A DNA stretch of 64,000 bases from Sulfurimonas sp. HSL-3221 (GCF_021044585.1 NZ_CP087998.1:620001-684000); one strand, 5' to 3'. Counted from the first letter of the stretch, positions 33,427-42,084 are shown. Numbers and translations are program-made. The notes: generated by a model not told the origin, from the sequence alone.

Positions 33427-34431
33427 ATGTATGCAGCTTTTCGTTCGGTAGGTGCCTATGTGCCCGAGCGTATTCTGACCAACGCCGACCTCGAGAAAAT
33501 GGTCGATACCTCTGACGAGTGGATCACGAAACGCACCGGTATCAAAGAGCGCCATATCGCCGCCGACGACGAGTTTACCAGCGACATGGGGGCCAAGGCG
33601 GCTGCACTGGCGATCGAGCGTGCCGGCATCGCCAAAGAGGAGATCGATCTCGTGATCTGTGCGACGATCTCTCCGGACTACTTCAACATGCCCTCAACGG
33701 CGACCATCATCTCTTCCAAACTGGGCCTGCCCCAGGTCATGGCGTTCGACATTTCCGCCGCATGTACGGGATTCGTCTACGTCGTCAGCATGGCGAAGGC
33801 CTTTATCGAGTCGGGGATGAAAAAGAACGTCCTGGTCATCGGGGCGGAGAAACTCAGCGCCATTACCGATTACACGGACCGTACGACCTGTATCCTCTTC
33901 GGCGACGGCGCCGGGGCGGCGGTGATCAGCGCGACGGAGAACAAGGACGAAGCGATTCTCGACGTGCATACGGGTGCCGACGGCACCTACGCCGATCTGC
34001 TGATGACGCCGAACGGCGGCACGGGTTCGGCCCATGATGCGCTGGACGCGGAAGCGAAGACCGGCTGTTTTATGCAGATGAAGGGGAACGAAACCTTCAA
34101 GGTCGCCGTGCGTACCCTGACCAACGACGTCAAGGAGATCCTTGCCGAAAACAGTATGAGCGCCGATGATATCAAGCATTTCGTGCCGCACCAGGCGAAC
34201 TACCGGATCATCAAAGCGGTCGGTGACGCCCTGAACCTGCGCGAAGAGCAGGTGGTGCTGACCGTGCACAAGTACGGGAACACCTCCGGGTCATCCATCC
34301 CCATCGCCATCAACGATCTCTACGAGAGCGGCAAGCTGCAAAAGGGCGATATGATGCTGCTCGATGCTTTCGGCGGCGGGCTGACGTGGGGAAGCGCACT
34401 GGTGCCGTTTGCAGGACCGGCTGCGGTATGA
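33427..34431 (+). CDS. fabH: 3-oxoacyl-ACP synthase III
   Basis: FabH condenses acetyl-CoA with malonyl-ACP to start fatty-acid synthesis. The 334-residue thiolase-fold enzyme has its catalytic triad in SAACTGFVY (Cys about 113), [10 protein letters not shown] (His about 256) and [10 protein letters not shown] (Asn about 286). The [14 protein letters not shown] segment near residue 32 is typical. It follows plsX by 11 bases in the same operon. Confidence 0.97.
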   Translation: MYAAFRSVGAYVPERILTNADLEKMVDTSDEWITKRTGIKERHIAADDEFTSDMGAKAAALAIERAGIAKEEIDLVICATISPDYFNMPSTATIISSKLGLPQVMAFDISAACTGFVYVVSMAKAFIESGMKKNVLVIGAEKLSAITDYTDRTTCILFGDGAGAAVISATENKDEAILDVHTGADGTYADLLMTPNGGTGSAHDALDAEAKTGCFMQMKGNETFKVAVRTLTNDVKEILAENSMSADDIKHFVPHQANYRIIKAVGDALNLREEQVVLTVHKYGNTSGSSIPIAINDLYESGKLQKGDMMLLDAFGGGLTWGSALVPFAGPAAV

Positions 34432-34437
34432 TATAAT
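34432..34437 (+). promoter_or_regulatory. -10 box after fabH
   Basis: TATAAT begins at the base after the fabH TGA and lies 29 bases before the next ATG, with an AGGAAAG ribosome site between. Confidence 0.5.
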
Positions 34438-34466
34438 CCCCGGGACATCGGGTAGGAAAGAGGCAC

Positions 34467-34733
34467 ATGGTTTACGCGGCAATCGGGATCTCACTGTTAT
34501 TCGTCATACTGCTGATTGCTTTTAACGTTCGTTCGAACCACTGGCGCAACCGCCGAAAGAAAAAACGCCGCGAGGTGGCCGAGCGCCGCGTGAACAAAGG
34601 GCGCCGCAAGCGGAACAACCTTGACCATGAAAGCAGTCTCCCCGACCGCCGTTACGGCGGTGACCGCCGCGTCGGTCCGGAGACGCGCCGCCACAAAAAG
34701 CGCCGTGCGGAAGACCGCTTTGGCCACAATTGA
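34467..34733 (+). CDS. Small membrane-anchored, strongly basic protein
   Basis: The 88-residue protein has one N-terminal membrane helix (VYAAIGISLLFVILLIAF, about 2-19) followed by a tail extremely rich in arginine and lysine (RNRRKKKRREVAERRVNKGRR and later DRRYGGDRRVGPETRRHKKRR). About 40% of the cytosolic part is basic. This could bind nucleic acid, ribosomes or acidic lipid at the membrane; no family is recognised. The downstream HIT gene starts inside its last codons. Confidence 0.65.
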   Translation: MVYAAIGISLLFVILLIAFNVRSNHWRNRRKKKRREVAERRVNKGRRKRNNLDHESSLPDRRYGGDRRVGPETRRHKKRRAEDRFGHN

Positions 34734-35091
34734 CCTCCCCCTTCTTTTTATAGAAGCCCACGACAGCGAAGTGCCGTGGCTGAAAATTTTTGTCCGCCGC
34801 ACCGTACGTGAATTCAGCGAGTGTAACGCCGCAGAGAAGGCGGCGGTCTGGGATGCCCTGGACGTGATCGAGCGGGAGATGCTCGACTATTACCGTCCCG
34901 AAAAGATCAACATCGCCTCTTTTGGTAATATGCTGCCGCAGGTACACTGGCACATCATGGCCCGTTTCAAAGAGGACAGCTACTTTCCCGAACCCATGTG
35001 GGGCCCCCGCCAGCGCGAAGGTGCACTCGACCTGCCGCCGCTAGGAACGTTTCTTGAACGTCTGGCGAAAAAGTTTTCCGCCGAATCCTGA
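34720..35091 (+). CDS. HIT-family nucleotide hydrolase
   Basis: The HIT triad is seen as QVHWHIMARF (about residues 79-88), and the following SYFPEPMWG is a feature of a bacterial HIT subgroup. The start is uncertain. A frame extends back to 34621 but runs through the upstream gene; I prefer TTG 34720, which has a GGAAG site and gives the family-like N-terminus LATIDLPLLFIEAHDSEVPW. The resulting protein has 123 residues and overlaps the basic membrane protein gene by 14 bases. Substrate is unknown; such enzymes hydrolyse adenylated or Ap4A-like nucleotides. Confidence 0.8.
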   Translation: MATIDLPLLFIEAHDSEVPWLKIFVRRTVREFSECNAAEKAAVWDALDVIEREMLDYYRPEKINIASFGNMLPQVHWHIMARFKEDSYFPEPMWGPRQREGALDLPPLGTFLERLAKKFSAES

Positions 35092-35141
35092 CTTCATCTC
35101 TTTTTGGTTAGAATTGGTCGAAAACGAAGAAAGGGAAAACC

Positions 35142-37253
35142 TTGCAACGTTTTCACTCCTATCCGGTCAGACTTGACGGAACGGATCCGCAGGCGACGCG
35201 CGACGCGATCCGAAACGATTTCCTCAGTGCTTATTCGCTTTTTGAAGCCCTCTTCGGGCTGTTGAAGGACGAGAACGTCTTTTACCGCCGTTCGGAACGA
35301 ACCCGCCATCCGATGATCTTCTATTTTGGCCACACGGCAACTTTCTTTATCAACAAACTTCTGCTTGCGAAGGTGATCGACAAGCGGATCAATCCGGATT
35401 TCGAATCTCTCTTCGCGATTGGTGTCGATGAAATGGCCTGGGATGACATGGACAGTTCACGCTATGAGTGGCCCGGCGTCGATGCCGTGCGCGACTACCG
35501 TACCCGGGTCAAGGCGCAGGTCCTGGAGCTGATCGATACCCTTCCGCTGCAGTTGCCGATCACCCAGGAAAGCCCCTGGTGGGTCATCCTGATGGGGATC
35601 GAACATGAACGGATTCACATTGAGACGTCGAGCGTGCTGCACCGCCAGATGCCGCTGGAGGAGATCCGGCCCTCTGGACAGTTCCGATACTGCAACGACG
35701 CCGGTTTGCCACCGGAGAATAGCCTGGCAGTGATCAGCGGCGCGGCCGTCCAGCTTGGAAAAGCAAAAGGGGACCCCTATTACGGCTGGGATAACGAATA
35801 TGGCAGCGCGCGAATGGAAGTTACGGAGTTCCGGGCATCGAAGATGCTGGTCAGCCATGGGGAGTTCCTCCCCTTCGTCGAAGCGGGCGGCTATGAAGAC
35901 CCCGCCTATTGGGACGAGGAGGGGATGCGTTTCCTGGAGCGGAGCGGCGCGAAACATCCGCCCTTTTGGGTAGCGAAAGCAGCGGGCGGCTATCGGCTGC
36001 GCCTGCTGGACCGGGAGATCGACCTGCCGATGGACTGGCCGGTGGAGGTCAACTGCCTCGAAGCAGAGGCTTTCTGCCGCTATAAAAGCGCGCAGGAGGG
36101 GCGTGTGTATCGCCTGCCGACGGAAGCGGAGTGGGTACGGATGCTCGAGAGCTCCACGGCACTTTCGGGCGAACGGTTCGACGACGCCAACGCCAATATC
36201 AATTGGAACCACTTCGCCTCCTCCGTCCCCGTCAATACCTTCTTGCAGGGGGAGCTTTACGACGTCGTCGGGAACGTCTGGCAGTGGACGTCATCGACGA
36301 TTGACGGCTATACGGGGTTCGAACCGCATCCGGTCTATGACGATTTCTCTTTGCCGACCTTCGACGGCAAGCACAACCTGATCAAGGGGGGATCGTGGGC
36401 CTCAACGGGGAACGAGACCCTGCGCCATTCACGCTACGCGTTTCGCCGCCACTTCTACCAGCATGCAGGGTTCCGTTACGTGGAAGCCGATGCCCCCGCT
36501 GAGAGCATGCCGGAGAATATCTACGAAACGGACAGTCTGGTAGCGCAGTACTGCGAGTTCCAGTATGGACCGGACTGTTTCGATGTGAAAAACTTTGCGC
36601 GCAGCTGCGCGGAGCATGCCATCGCTTTCACGGCTTCCACCCCCCAAAAGCGGGCGCTGGATCTCGGCTGCGCGACGGGGCGGGCCTCCTTCGAACTGGC
36701 CAGGGTCTTCGACGACGTCACCGGGATCGACTTCTCCGCCCGTTTCATCCAGGTTGGAGCGGCCTTGAAAGCGCAGGGACAGATTGCCTATGAACGGGTA
36801 GAGGAGGGGGACGTCACGACCCGCCAGGTCCACTCGCTCGAGGAGTTCGGATTGGAGGAGACGGCTGTGAATGCGCAGTTCTGGCAAGGGGACGCCTGCA
36901 ACCTCAAGGCGCATTTCAGCGGGTATGACCTGATCATGGCCACGAACCTGATCGACCGTCTCTACGAACCGGAGCGCTTTTTAGGGACGGTGCATGAACG
37001 GCTGAACGAGGGAGGAATACTCCTGCTGACATCGCCCTATACCTGGCTGGAAGAGTATACGCAAAAAGCGCACTGGCTCGGCGGCTATTATGACGAGAAA
37101 GGGGAGGTTGTCGACGGACTGACCGGGCTCAAGACGATCCTCATGCCGCATTTCGAGTTGCTGGAGACCTTTGACGTCCCCTTCGTGATACGCGAAACGG
37201 CGCGCAAATACCAGCATACGCTCTCGCAGATGAGCGTCTGGAAAAAGCGTTAG
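35142..37253 (+). CDS. ovoA: Ovothiol synthase OvoA (sulfoxide synthase plus methyltransferase)
   Basis: OvoA joins cysteine to histidine C5 with O2 to give 5-histidylcysteine sulfoxide, and its C-terminal domain N-methylates the thiohistidine. The 703-residue protein has the full layout: a DinB-like N-terminal iron domain with the HX3HXE motif HERIHIE (about 154-160) and an earlier histidine in FYFGHTATF; an FGE-sulfatase domain (about 200-450, with DVVGNVWQWTSS and IKGGSWAS); and a SAM methyltransferase domain (about 470-703) with ALDLGCATGRASF. Start is TTG 35142 after AAAGGG. No lyase gene for the next ovothiol step is beside it. Confidence 0.93.
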   Translation: MQRFHSYPVRLDGTDPQATRDAIRNDFLSAYSLFEALFGLLKDENVFYRRSERTRHPMIFYFGHTATFFINKLLLAKVIDKRINPDFESLFAIGVDEMAWDDMDSSRYEWPGVDAVRDYRTRVKAQVLELIDTLPLQLPITQESPWWVILMGIEHERIHIETSSVLHRQMPLEEIRPSGQFRYCNDAGLPPENSLAVISGAAVQLGKAKGDPYYGWDNEYGSARMEVTEFRASKMLVSHGEFLPFVEAGGYEDPAYWDEEGMRFLERSGAKHPPFWVAKAAGGYRLRLLDREIDLPMDWPVEVNCLEAEAFCRYKSAQEGRVYRLPTEAEWVRMLESSTALSGERFDDANANINWNHFASSVPVNTFLQGELYDVVGNVWQWTSSTIDGYTGFEPHPVYDDFSLPTFDGKHNLIKGGSWASTGNETLRHSRYAFRRHFYQHAGFRYVEADAPAESMPENIYETDSLVAQYCEFQYGPDCFDVKNFARSCAEHAIAFTASTPQKRALDLGCATGRASFELARVFDDVTGIDFSARFIQVGAALKAQGQIAYERVEEGDVTTRQVHSLEEFGLEETAVNAQFWQGDACNLKAHFSGYDLIMATNLIDRLYEPERFLGTVHERLNEGGILLLTSPYTWLEEYTQKAHWLGGYYDEKGEVVDGLTGLKTILMPHFELLETFDVPFVIRETARKYQHTLSQMSVWKKR

Positions 37254-37280
37254 GAGAATAGAAGCACGGTTCTACTGTGT

Positions 37281-37335
37281 GTGGGCACTCCGCCGAGGAG
37301 AGCATAGCGCTAGCGTAGGGAACCGGGCTTTGCTC
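37281..37335. repeat. Diverged member of the intergenic repeat family
   Basis: In the 91-base gap between the convergent ovoA and metF genes, bases 37301-37331 resemble 10787-10817: both contain an AGCATAGCG/GACACAGCG block, then AGCGTAG, then a CCGGGCTTT/GAGGGGCTTT end. A short TAGAA/TTCTA hairpin lies before it (about 37259-37275) and may be the ovoA terminator. Confidence 0.5.
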
Positions 37336-37344
37336 GGATTCCGT

Positions 37345-38241
37345 TTAAGCTAATAATTCCGCGGCGACGCTGAACTGGTTGGCCATCATCAGGTGCACTT
37401 TCGGGTGCAGGGCCATGACGTCATCGAAAAGCTGCTTGCTCAGATCGAAGCCGATCTTGTAGGCGTCGTCCGCATCCTTGGCGTTGCCCAAGGCCTCGAG
37501 CCACGAGGGCGGAACGTGGATGCCCGGAACATGGGCATCAAGGAACTGGGCCGTGCGCAGTTTCGTAATGGGAAAGAGGCCGAGGACAAGTTGGGCATTT
37601 GTGCCGTGCTTCGCATTGGCTTCGTCCATCAGCTCCAGCAGCAGTTTGGCGTTATCAAGGTCGAAGACCGGCTGGGTGATGATCCCCTGGGCGCCGTGCT
37701 CGACTTTTTTGGCCATCTTCTTGTAGAGGCTCTTGGGGTTGCGGGCGAAGGAGTTGACGACGGCAAAGGGGAGAATCGGCTGCGGCGCGACGGAGAAGGC
37801 TTTGCCCTCCAGGTCGGTGCCGGCGTTAAAAGCGGCGATGATCTCCAGCAACAGGGTACTGTCACTTTCAAATACCCCTTTGGCATCTTTCTGGTCGGAG
37901 TTTTTGGCCGGGTCGCCTGTCAGGGCGAGAATGGCGCGGACGCCGGCTTCGTTGGCCCCGAGCAGGTCGCTTTGCAGGGCGATGCGGTTGCGGTCGCGCA
38001 TGCTCATCGTCGCCAGGACCGGTTTACCGAAGCGCTGCTGCATAAGGGTGGCGGCGAAGAGGGCGTTGTATTTCAGTTTGGCGAGGGGGTTGTCGGTGGT
38101 ACTGAAAGCGTCGACGCGCTCATGCAGGCCGAGGGATTCGATCGTGTCGATGACGGGGGCAAAGGAAGCGGAGTGCGACGGTGTCGTTTCGAGACTGACA
38201 TAACGTCCGTTTTTTAGCTTTGCTTCCAGTGCGTCAAACAC
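37345..38241 (-). CDS. metF: Methylenetetrahydrofolate reductase family protein
   Basis: The 298-residue TIM-barrel flavoprotein fits the MTHFR family: an early glutamate in YVSLETTPSHS, the VDAFSTTDNPLAKL segment, ILALTGDPAKNSDQ (FAD loop), and GIITQPVFD. MetF makes 5-methyl-THF for methionine synthesis. The LALTGDP motif and overall length support the assignment; it is somewhat diverged from E. coli MetF and might act on a different folate or partner protein. It is divergent from serB across a palindromic promoter. Confidence 0.85.
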   Translation of the reverse strand: MFDALEAKLKNGRYVSLETTPSHSASFAPVIDTIESLGLHERVDAFSTTDNPLAKLKYNALFAATLMQQRFGKPVLATMSMRDRNRIALQSDLLGANEAGVRAILALTGDPAKNSDQKDAKGVFESDSTLLLEIIAAFNAGTDLEGKAFSVAPQPILPFAVVNSFARNPKSLYKKMAKKVEHGAQGIITQPVFDLDNAKLLLELMDEANAKHGTNAQLVLGLFPITKLRTAQFLDAHVPGIHVPPSWLEALGNAKDADDAYKIGFDLSKQLFDDVMALHPKVHLMMANQFSVAAELLA

Positions 38242-38261
38242 GATTTACCCCTGCGGTGCGA

Positions 38262-38279
38262 TATAATGGCGCCATTATA
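38262..38279. promoter_or_regulatory. Palindromic divergent -10 element between metF and serB
   Basis: TATAATGGCGCCATTATA is a perfect 18-base palindrome with one TATAAT on each strand at its outer ends. It lies 20 bases before metF on the minus strand and 67 bases before serB on the plus strand. The outer placement differs from the alr case, in which the two boxes overlap. Confidence 0.65.
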
Positions 38280-38281
38280 AC

Positions 38282-38328
38282 CTAGGGCCCCGCCAAAAAA
38301 CCTGTACCGGGTCGGGGGATGCCCTTAG
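38282..38328 (+). promoter_or_regulatory. Candidate structured leader of serB
   Basis: CTAGGGC (38282-38288) pairs with GCCCTTAG (38321-38328, one bulged T). Inside, CCCGCC (38289-38294) pairs with GGTCGGG (38310-38316, one bulge) around a 15-base A-rich loop. The fold precedes the AAAGGA ribosome site of serB. No known riboswitch class was recognised; it could be a cis-regulator or attenuator. Confidence 0.4.
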
Positions 38329-38346
38329 AGAGCATAAAGGATAGGA

Positions 38347-38970
38347 ATGCGGTTATGCGTGTTTGATTTCGATTCGACGTTGATGGACGGCGAGACCATC
38401 GACTTTTTTGCCGAGGCGCTGGGCATAGGCGAAGAGGTCGCCGCCATCACGGAGCGGGCCATGAACGGGGAGCTTGACTTCTTCGAGAGCCTTCAGCAGC
38501 GGGCCAAGCTGCTCAAGGGGCTTGATGTGGAGACGGTAGAGCGCATCAGCCACTCCCTTCCCTACATGCCCGGTGCCAAAGAGACGATCGCGGCGCTGAA
38601 AGCGCAGGATATTACCGTCGTCTGTTTCAGCGGCGGTTTCCGTACGGCGACCTCCTACGCCAAGGACGTGCTCGGGTTCGATGCGGACTTCTCCAACGCA
38701 CTGCATGCCAAAGACGGCAGACTGACCGGCGAAGTCGGCGGGGACATGATGTTCAATTGGTCGAAGGGGGATATGCTCGTGCGCCTGCAGGGGCTGCTCA
38801 AGGTGACGCCCGAAGAGACGATGGTCGTCGGGGACGGGGCCAATGACCTCAGCATGTTCGCCCATGCCGGAACGCGGGTCGCCTTCTGCGCGAAACCGGT
38901 CCTGAAAGAGGCGGCGAATATCATCATCGATACCAAAGACCTCCGCGAAATCCTGGGGCGTCTCGTATGA
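38347..38970 (+). CDS. serB: Phosphoserine phosphatase
   Basis: SerB dephosphorylates phosphoserine in serine synthesis. The 207-residue HAD-family enzyme has motif I FDFDSTLMDGE (about 6-16), motif II CFSGGFR (about 97-103), the catalytic lysine in NWSKGDML, and motif III VVGDGANDLSMF. It lacks the N-terminal ACT-like region of E. coli SerB, which is normal for short bacterial forms. The next gene starts inside its stop (ATGA). Confidence 0.94.
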   Translation: MRLCVFDFDSTLMDGETIDFFAEALGIGEEVAAITERAMNGELDFFESLQQRAKLLKGLDVETVERISHSLPYMPGAKETIAALKAQDITVVCFSGGFRTATSYAKDVLGFDADFSNALHAKDGRLTGEVGGDMMFNWSKGDMLVRLQGLLKVTPEETMVVGDGANDLSMFAHAGTRVAFCAKPVLKEAANIIIDTKDLREILGRLV

Positions 38971-39281
38971 ATCTCTGGGAACGCTACAACCCTGAAACAA
39001 TGCTCGGCAGTGTCCTGGGGGAGATGACGGGGCTACCGATGATGCAGTGCCCGGAGAAAACGCTTTTCGAAGCGCTCAAGCGCCACCTGACGCGAAAAGA
39101 ACTGCGCTGCTGGGTGATGGCCCGGGGCGGGGTTGACCTGGAGACGATTGGTACGGAGACGGGTCTTGGTGCGGAGGAGATCGACAATGCGGTCCGCAAA
39201 GCCTCCAAAAAGATACGCCAGCCCAAGCTTCGAAGCGAATTCCAGCAGCTGCTCGGGGGCCTGGAAGCGGAGGATGCGTAA
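38967..39281 (+). CDS. Small protein with a helix-turn-helix-like C-terminus, unknown function
   Basis: The 104-residue protein begins MNLWERYNPETMLGSVLGEMTG and is translationally coupled to serB by a four-base overlap. Its second half (VDLETIGTETGLGAEEIDNAVRKASKKIRQPKLR) has the spacing of a sigma region 4-like helix-turn-helix, with basic residues after it, so DNA or RNA binding is possible. No family is recognised. It looks like a conserved partner of serB rather than a chance frame. Confidence 0.65.
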   Translation: MNLWERYNPETMLGSVLGEMTGLPMMQCPEKTLFEALKRHLTRKELRCWVMARGGVDLETIGTETGLGAEEIDNAVRKASKKIRQPKLRSEFQQLLGGLEAEDA

Positions 39282-39366
39282 CAGGCTGTGTTAAGATTTT
39301 TTTATCTTTCGTTCAGTCTGTCGTGATAAAATTGTGTTACTTTACGGTTTAGGAGGGATGAATCGA

Positions 39367-39702
39367 ATGAAAAAACATCTATCGGCCCTGTTGGGCGCGG
39401 CACTGCTGCTCGGCAGCTTCTCAACGGCGGCGAACGCCGACGTCAAACGGGGGCAGAAAGCCTATCTGAAGAAGTGTAAACGCTGTCACGGAAACGGTAC
39501 GAAGGGGGCCGCGATGAAGACCCAGAAAGAGTGGGCGGACGCTTTCGCGGATGATGCCGCGCTGTTCAGAGCGTGGCACAAAGATGACAAGAAGGCGATG
39601 AAATATATCGACAGCAGCCGCTTCAAGAAAGATGCACCGAATCTCAAGGATTTCCTCTACGAATACGGTTCGGATTCCGGTAACGTCCCCTCCTGCGGCT
39701 AA
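39367..39702 (+). CDS. Periplasmic monohaem c-type cytochrome
   Basis: The 111-residue protein has a signal peptide (KKHLSALLGAALLLGSFSTAANA, cleavage about residue 24) and one CKRCH haem site (about 37-41), followed by GNGTKGAAMKTQKEWAD. The axial methionine may be M49 or a later one (KKAMKY). I start at ATG 39367, 10 bases after the AGGAGG site; two upstream ATGs are in frame but one abuts that site. It is a small electron carrier of unknown partner. Confidence 0.82.
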   Translation: MKKHLSALLGAALLLGSFSTAANADVKRGQKAYLKKCKRCHGNGTKGAAMKTQKEWADAFADDAALFRAWHKDDKKAMKYIDSSRFKKDAPNLKDFLYEYGSDSGNVPSCG

Positions 39703-39736
39703 GCCCGCCACCGTCCCTACGGGACGCTCTTCCTCT

Positions 39737-41146
39737 CTACTCCGCCTCATCGCTGTTGATTTCGATGGCACCGTACTCCTGTAACAGTTCTATGATCTGC
39801 TTGCGCTGATGCTTCTGCGCAATCCGCATGGCGCTCATCCCCTGCGGCGAGATGCGGTTAACGTCGCAGCCGCATTCGCATAGAAAACGGCAGACATCGA
39901 TGTGGTTGTAGTAGACCGCCAGCATCAGCGCGCTCCAGCCGTAGTGGTCGATCCGGTCGATGTCCGCGTAGTTGTTAATGAGCACTTCGACCGCCGACTG
40001 GCGCCCCATGGAAGCGGCGACCATCAGCGCCGTCCGACCGTTCTTGTCGGTATAGTTGACGTCGCTGCCCAGCTGCATCAGCAGACGGAGGTGTTTTTTG
40101 ATCCCCTCATCCTGGCGCCGCGCGACGGTGTGAAAGAGCGGCGTCCACCCCGCCCGGTTTGTGGGGATGTCCGTATGGGCTCCACGGTCGAGCATGATGC
40201 GTAGCAGGTTGCGGTAACTGTCGGCGATCTCCGGGTAGGTCTCGATGCCGCGATGCACCAGGGAGAGCGGCGTATGCAGGCCGTCGTAGGTGAGGATGTT
40301 TGCGCCGTGACGGATCAGTGCAGCGGCCCCGTCGGGGTTGCCGTTGCGCAGGGCGATGGTCAGGGCCGTTGCATGGTTGTCCGTACGGTGTTCCAGGGTT
40401 GGGTAGCGCTGCAGCAGTTTTTCCAGGAGCCGCACGAACTTCGGGTGGGAGGCCGCAATGATAACGGGCGTGATCCCGTGCAGGTCGCCGGCGTCGATCG
40501 CGAGGCCCTTGTTGAGCAGGTAGGTGACGAGTTTCGGATTGTTCCCGAAAACGGCGTGGTGCAGCAGTGTCCGGTTCTGTACATCGCGTTTGGAGAGCTC
40601 CATCGGCGTCGCCTCGGCATTGACGATGGCGTAGAGGTTCCCCTTGGATGCCAGCTCGAAAAGGTCCGGCTCGGCCGGGAGGTCGAAAACAGGCTGGACC
40701 TCTTCGAGCAGGGAGAGGATGGTTTTACTCTTTTGGGCTTTGGCGATGGCGGCGGGGGTCATCCCTTCGCTGCTTTTTGCATGGGGGCGGGCGCCGTACT
40801 GCAGCAGCTGCAGTACGATCTCGGGATCACCGAGTTTGACGGCGAAATGCAGGGGCGTTTCCTGTTCCCGGTCCGCGAGGTTGGGGTTGGCACCGTACAT
40901 GAGAAGGTTCTCGACGATCCGGGTACGCTGCTGCATCACGGCGACGATCAGCGGGGGACGGTGGCCGAAGGCGTGGTAGTCGACGTCAAAGCCCTCCTCG
41001 ATCATTGACAACAGGGTCGCCTTGTCGTCGCTGCGGATGGCGTTGAAAAAGGTCTCGCTTTTGTGCTCGATGATCTCTCCGGCACTGGGGTCGTAGAGAT
41101 GCGTTCCCAAAAGCATGGCACTGTGCAGACGCTCCATAAAGGGCAT
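39737..41146 (-). CDS. Ankyrin-repeat protein
   Basis: The 469-residue protein is made almost wholly of ankyrin repeats. About ten to twelve units can be seen, for example RPPLIVAVMQQRTRIVENLLMYGANP, TPLHFAVKLGDPEIVLQLLQYGARP and TALMVAASMGRQSAVEVLINNYADI. No signal peptide or catalytic domain is present, so it is a cytosolic scaffold for protein contacts. The central units are degenerate. It is monocistronic with an AGGAG ribosome site and follows no related gene. Its target is unknown. Confidence 0.88.
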   Translation of the reverse strand: MPFMERLHSAMLLGTHLYDPSAGEIIEHKSETFFNAIRSDDKATLLSMIEEGFDVDYHAFGHRPPLIVAVMQQRTRIVENLLMYGANPNLADREQETPLHFAVKLGDPEIVLQLLQYGARPHAKSSEGMTPAAIAKAQKSKTILSLLEEVQPVFDLPAEPDLFELASKGNLYAIVNAEATPMELSKRDVQNRTLLHHAVFGNNPKLVTYLLNKGLAIDAGDLHGITPVIIAASHPKFVRLLEKLLQRYPTLEHRTDNHATALTIALRNGNPDGAAALIRHGANILTYDGLHTPLSLVHRGIETYPEIADSYRNLLRIMLDRGAHTDIPTNRAGWTPLFHTVARRQDEGIKKHLRLLMQLGSDVNYTDKNGRTALMVAASMGRQSAVEVLINNYADIDRIDHYGWSALMLAVYYNHIDVCRFLCECGCDVNRISPQGMSAMRIAQKHQRKQIIELLQEYGAIEINSDEAE

Positions 41147-41237
41147 ATCGGCTCCTGCAATCGAATGGATTTTGTTCTATCCTAGCATAAAAGTGTAAAA
41201 GGGGATTGAAGAAATGGGTGAAAAAATAAGCTCAAAG

Positions 41238-41259
41238 CTCCGAAGCGGGTGCTTCGGAG
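41238..41259 (-). terminator. Rho-independent terminator of the rpsF-ssb-rpsR operon
   Basis: CTCCGAAGC and GCTTCGGAG form a perfect 9-bp stem with a four-base loop just after the rpsR stop. On the minus strand it is followed by CTTTGAGCTTATTTTTTC, which supplies the U-run after a short spacer. Confidence 0.8.
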
Positions 41260-41266
41260 AACGAAA

Positions 41267-41530
41267 TTACTTGATAATTTCGAACGGGTTGACGACAACT
41301 TCCTTGCGGGAAATTGTGTACGGGATGATCGCAGCGGAACGTGCACGCTTGATCGCGATCGTGACCATGTCCTGGTGGCGCTTGCAGTTGCCTGTCAGGC
41401 GGCGCGGCATGATTTTGTAGCGCTCAGAGAGTGAGTGCTTGAGGCTAGAAGCATCTTTGTAGTCGATGAAGTCGACTTTTGCTTCACAGTATTTGCAATA
41501 ACGTTTTTTATATTTGCGTTTTTCTGCCAT
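41267..41530 (-). CDS. rpsR: 30S ribosomal protein S18
   Basis: The 87-residue protein has the S18 signature [32 protein letters not shown]. The cysteines in YCKYCE and NCKRH suggest the zinc-binding form. S18 pairs with S6 on the 30S platform. It is the last gene of the rpsF-ssb-rpsR operon and is followed by a strong terminator. Confidence 0.97.
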   Translation of the reverse strand: MAEKRKYKKRYCKYCEAKVDFIDYKDASSLKHSLSERYKIMPRRLTGNCKRHQDMVTIAIKRARSAAIIPYTISRKEVVVNPFEIIK

Positions 41531-41556
41531 GGTTTTTTTCCTTGCTGTCTATTATT

Positions 41557-42084
41557 CTAGAATGGGATCTCGTCTTCGTCGATGTCGATCTCGGGAATCG
41601 TGTTCTCCGGCATCTGCTGTTTCGGCGGCTGGTAGGCATTCTGCGGTTGTGGCTGCTGCGGCGGCGGGTTGTAGCCCTGCTGCGGCGCATTGTATCCCTG
41701 GGAGCTCGGGGCGTTGTAGCCGCCGTTGCCCTGGGGAGCGTCGTATCCGCCCTGATCGCCGCGGGAATCCAGCATCTTCATCTCTTCGACGTTGACCGAG
41801 TGTTTCGAGCGTTTCTGCCCGTTCTGGTCCGTCCACTGCTCAAGCATCAGTCGCCCTTCGACGAGGACTTTACTCCCCTTGCGAAGGTACTGGTTTGCAA
41901 TCTCGCCGCTGCGGCCGAAGAAGGTGATGTCGATGAACATCGTTTCATCCACCATCTCGCCGTTTTGTTTCTTGAACTTGCGGTTGGTCGCAATGCCGGT
42001 TTTGGCAATGGCCATACCGCCTTGCGTGTAACGAAGCTCAATGTCGCGTGTAAGATTACCTACCAGAATGACTTTGTTGAACAT
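41557..42084 (-). CDS. ssb: Single-stranded DNA-binding protein
   Basis: The 175-residue protein has an N-terminal OB fold (MFNKVILVGNLTRDIELRYT to about residue 110), a disordered linker rich in Gly, Gln, Asn, Tyr and Pro with repeated GYNAPQ-like units, and the acidic tip DIDEDEIPF that recruits repair and replication proteins. It lies between rpsF and rpsR, as is common. Confidence 0.97.
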   Translation of the reverse strand: MFNKVILVGNLTRDIELRYTQGGMAIAKTGIATNRKFKKQNGEMVDETMFIDITFFGRSGEIANQYLRKGSKVLVEGRLMLEQWTDQNGQKRSKHSVNVEEMKMLDSRGDQGGYDAPQGNGGYNAPSSQGYNAPQQGYNPPPQQPQPQNAYQPPKQQMPENTIPEIDIDEDEIPF

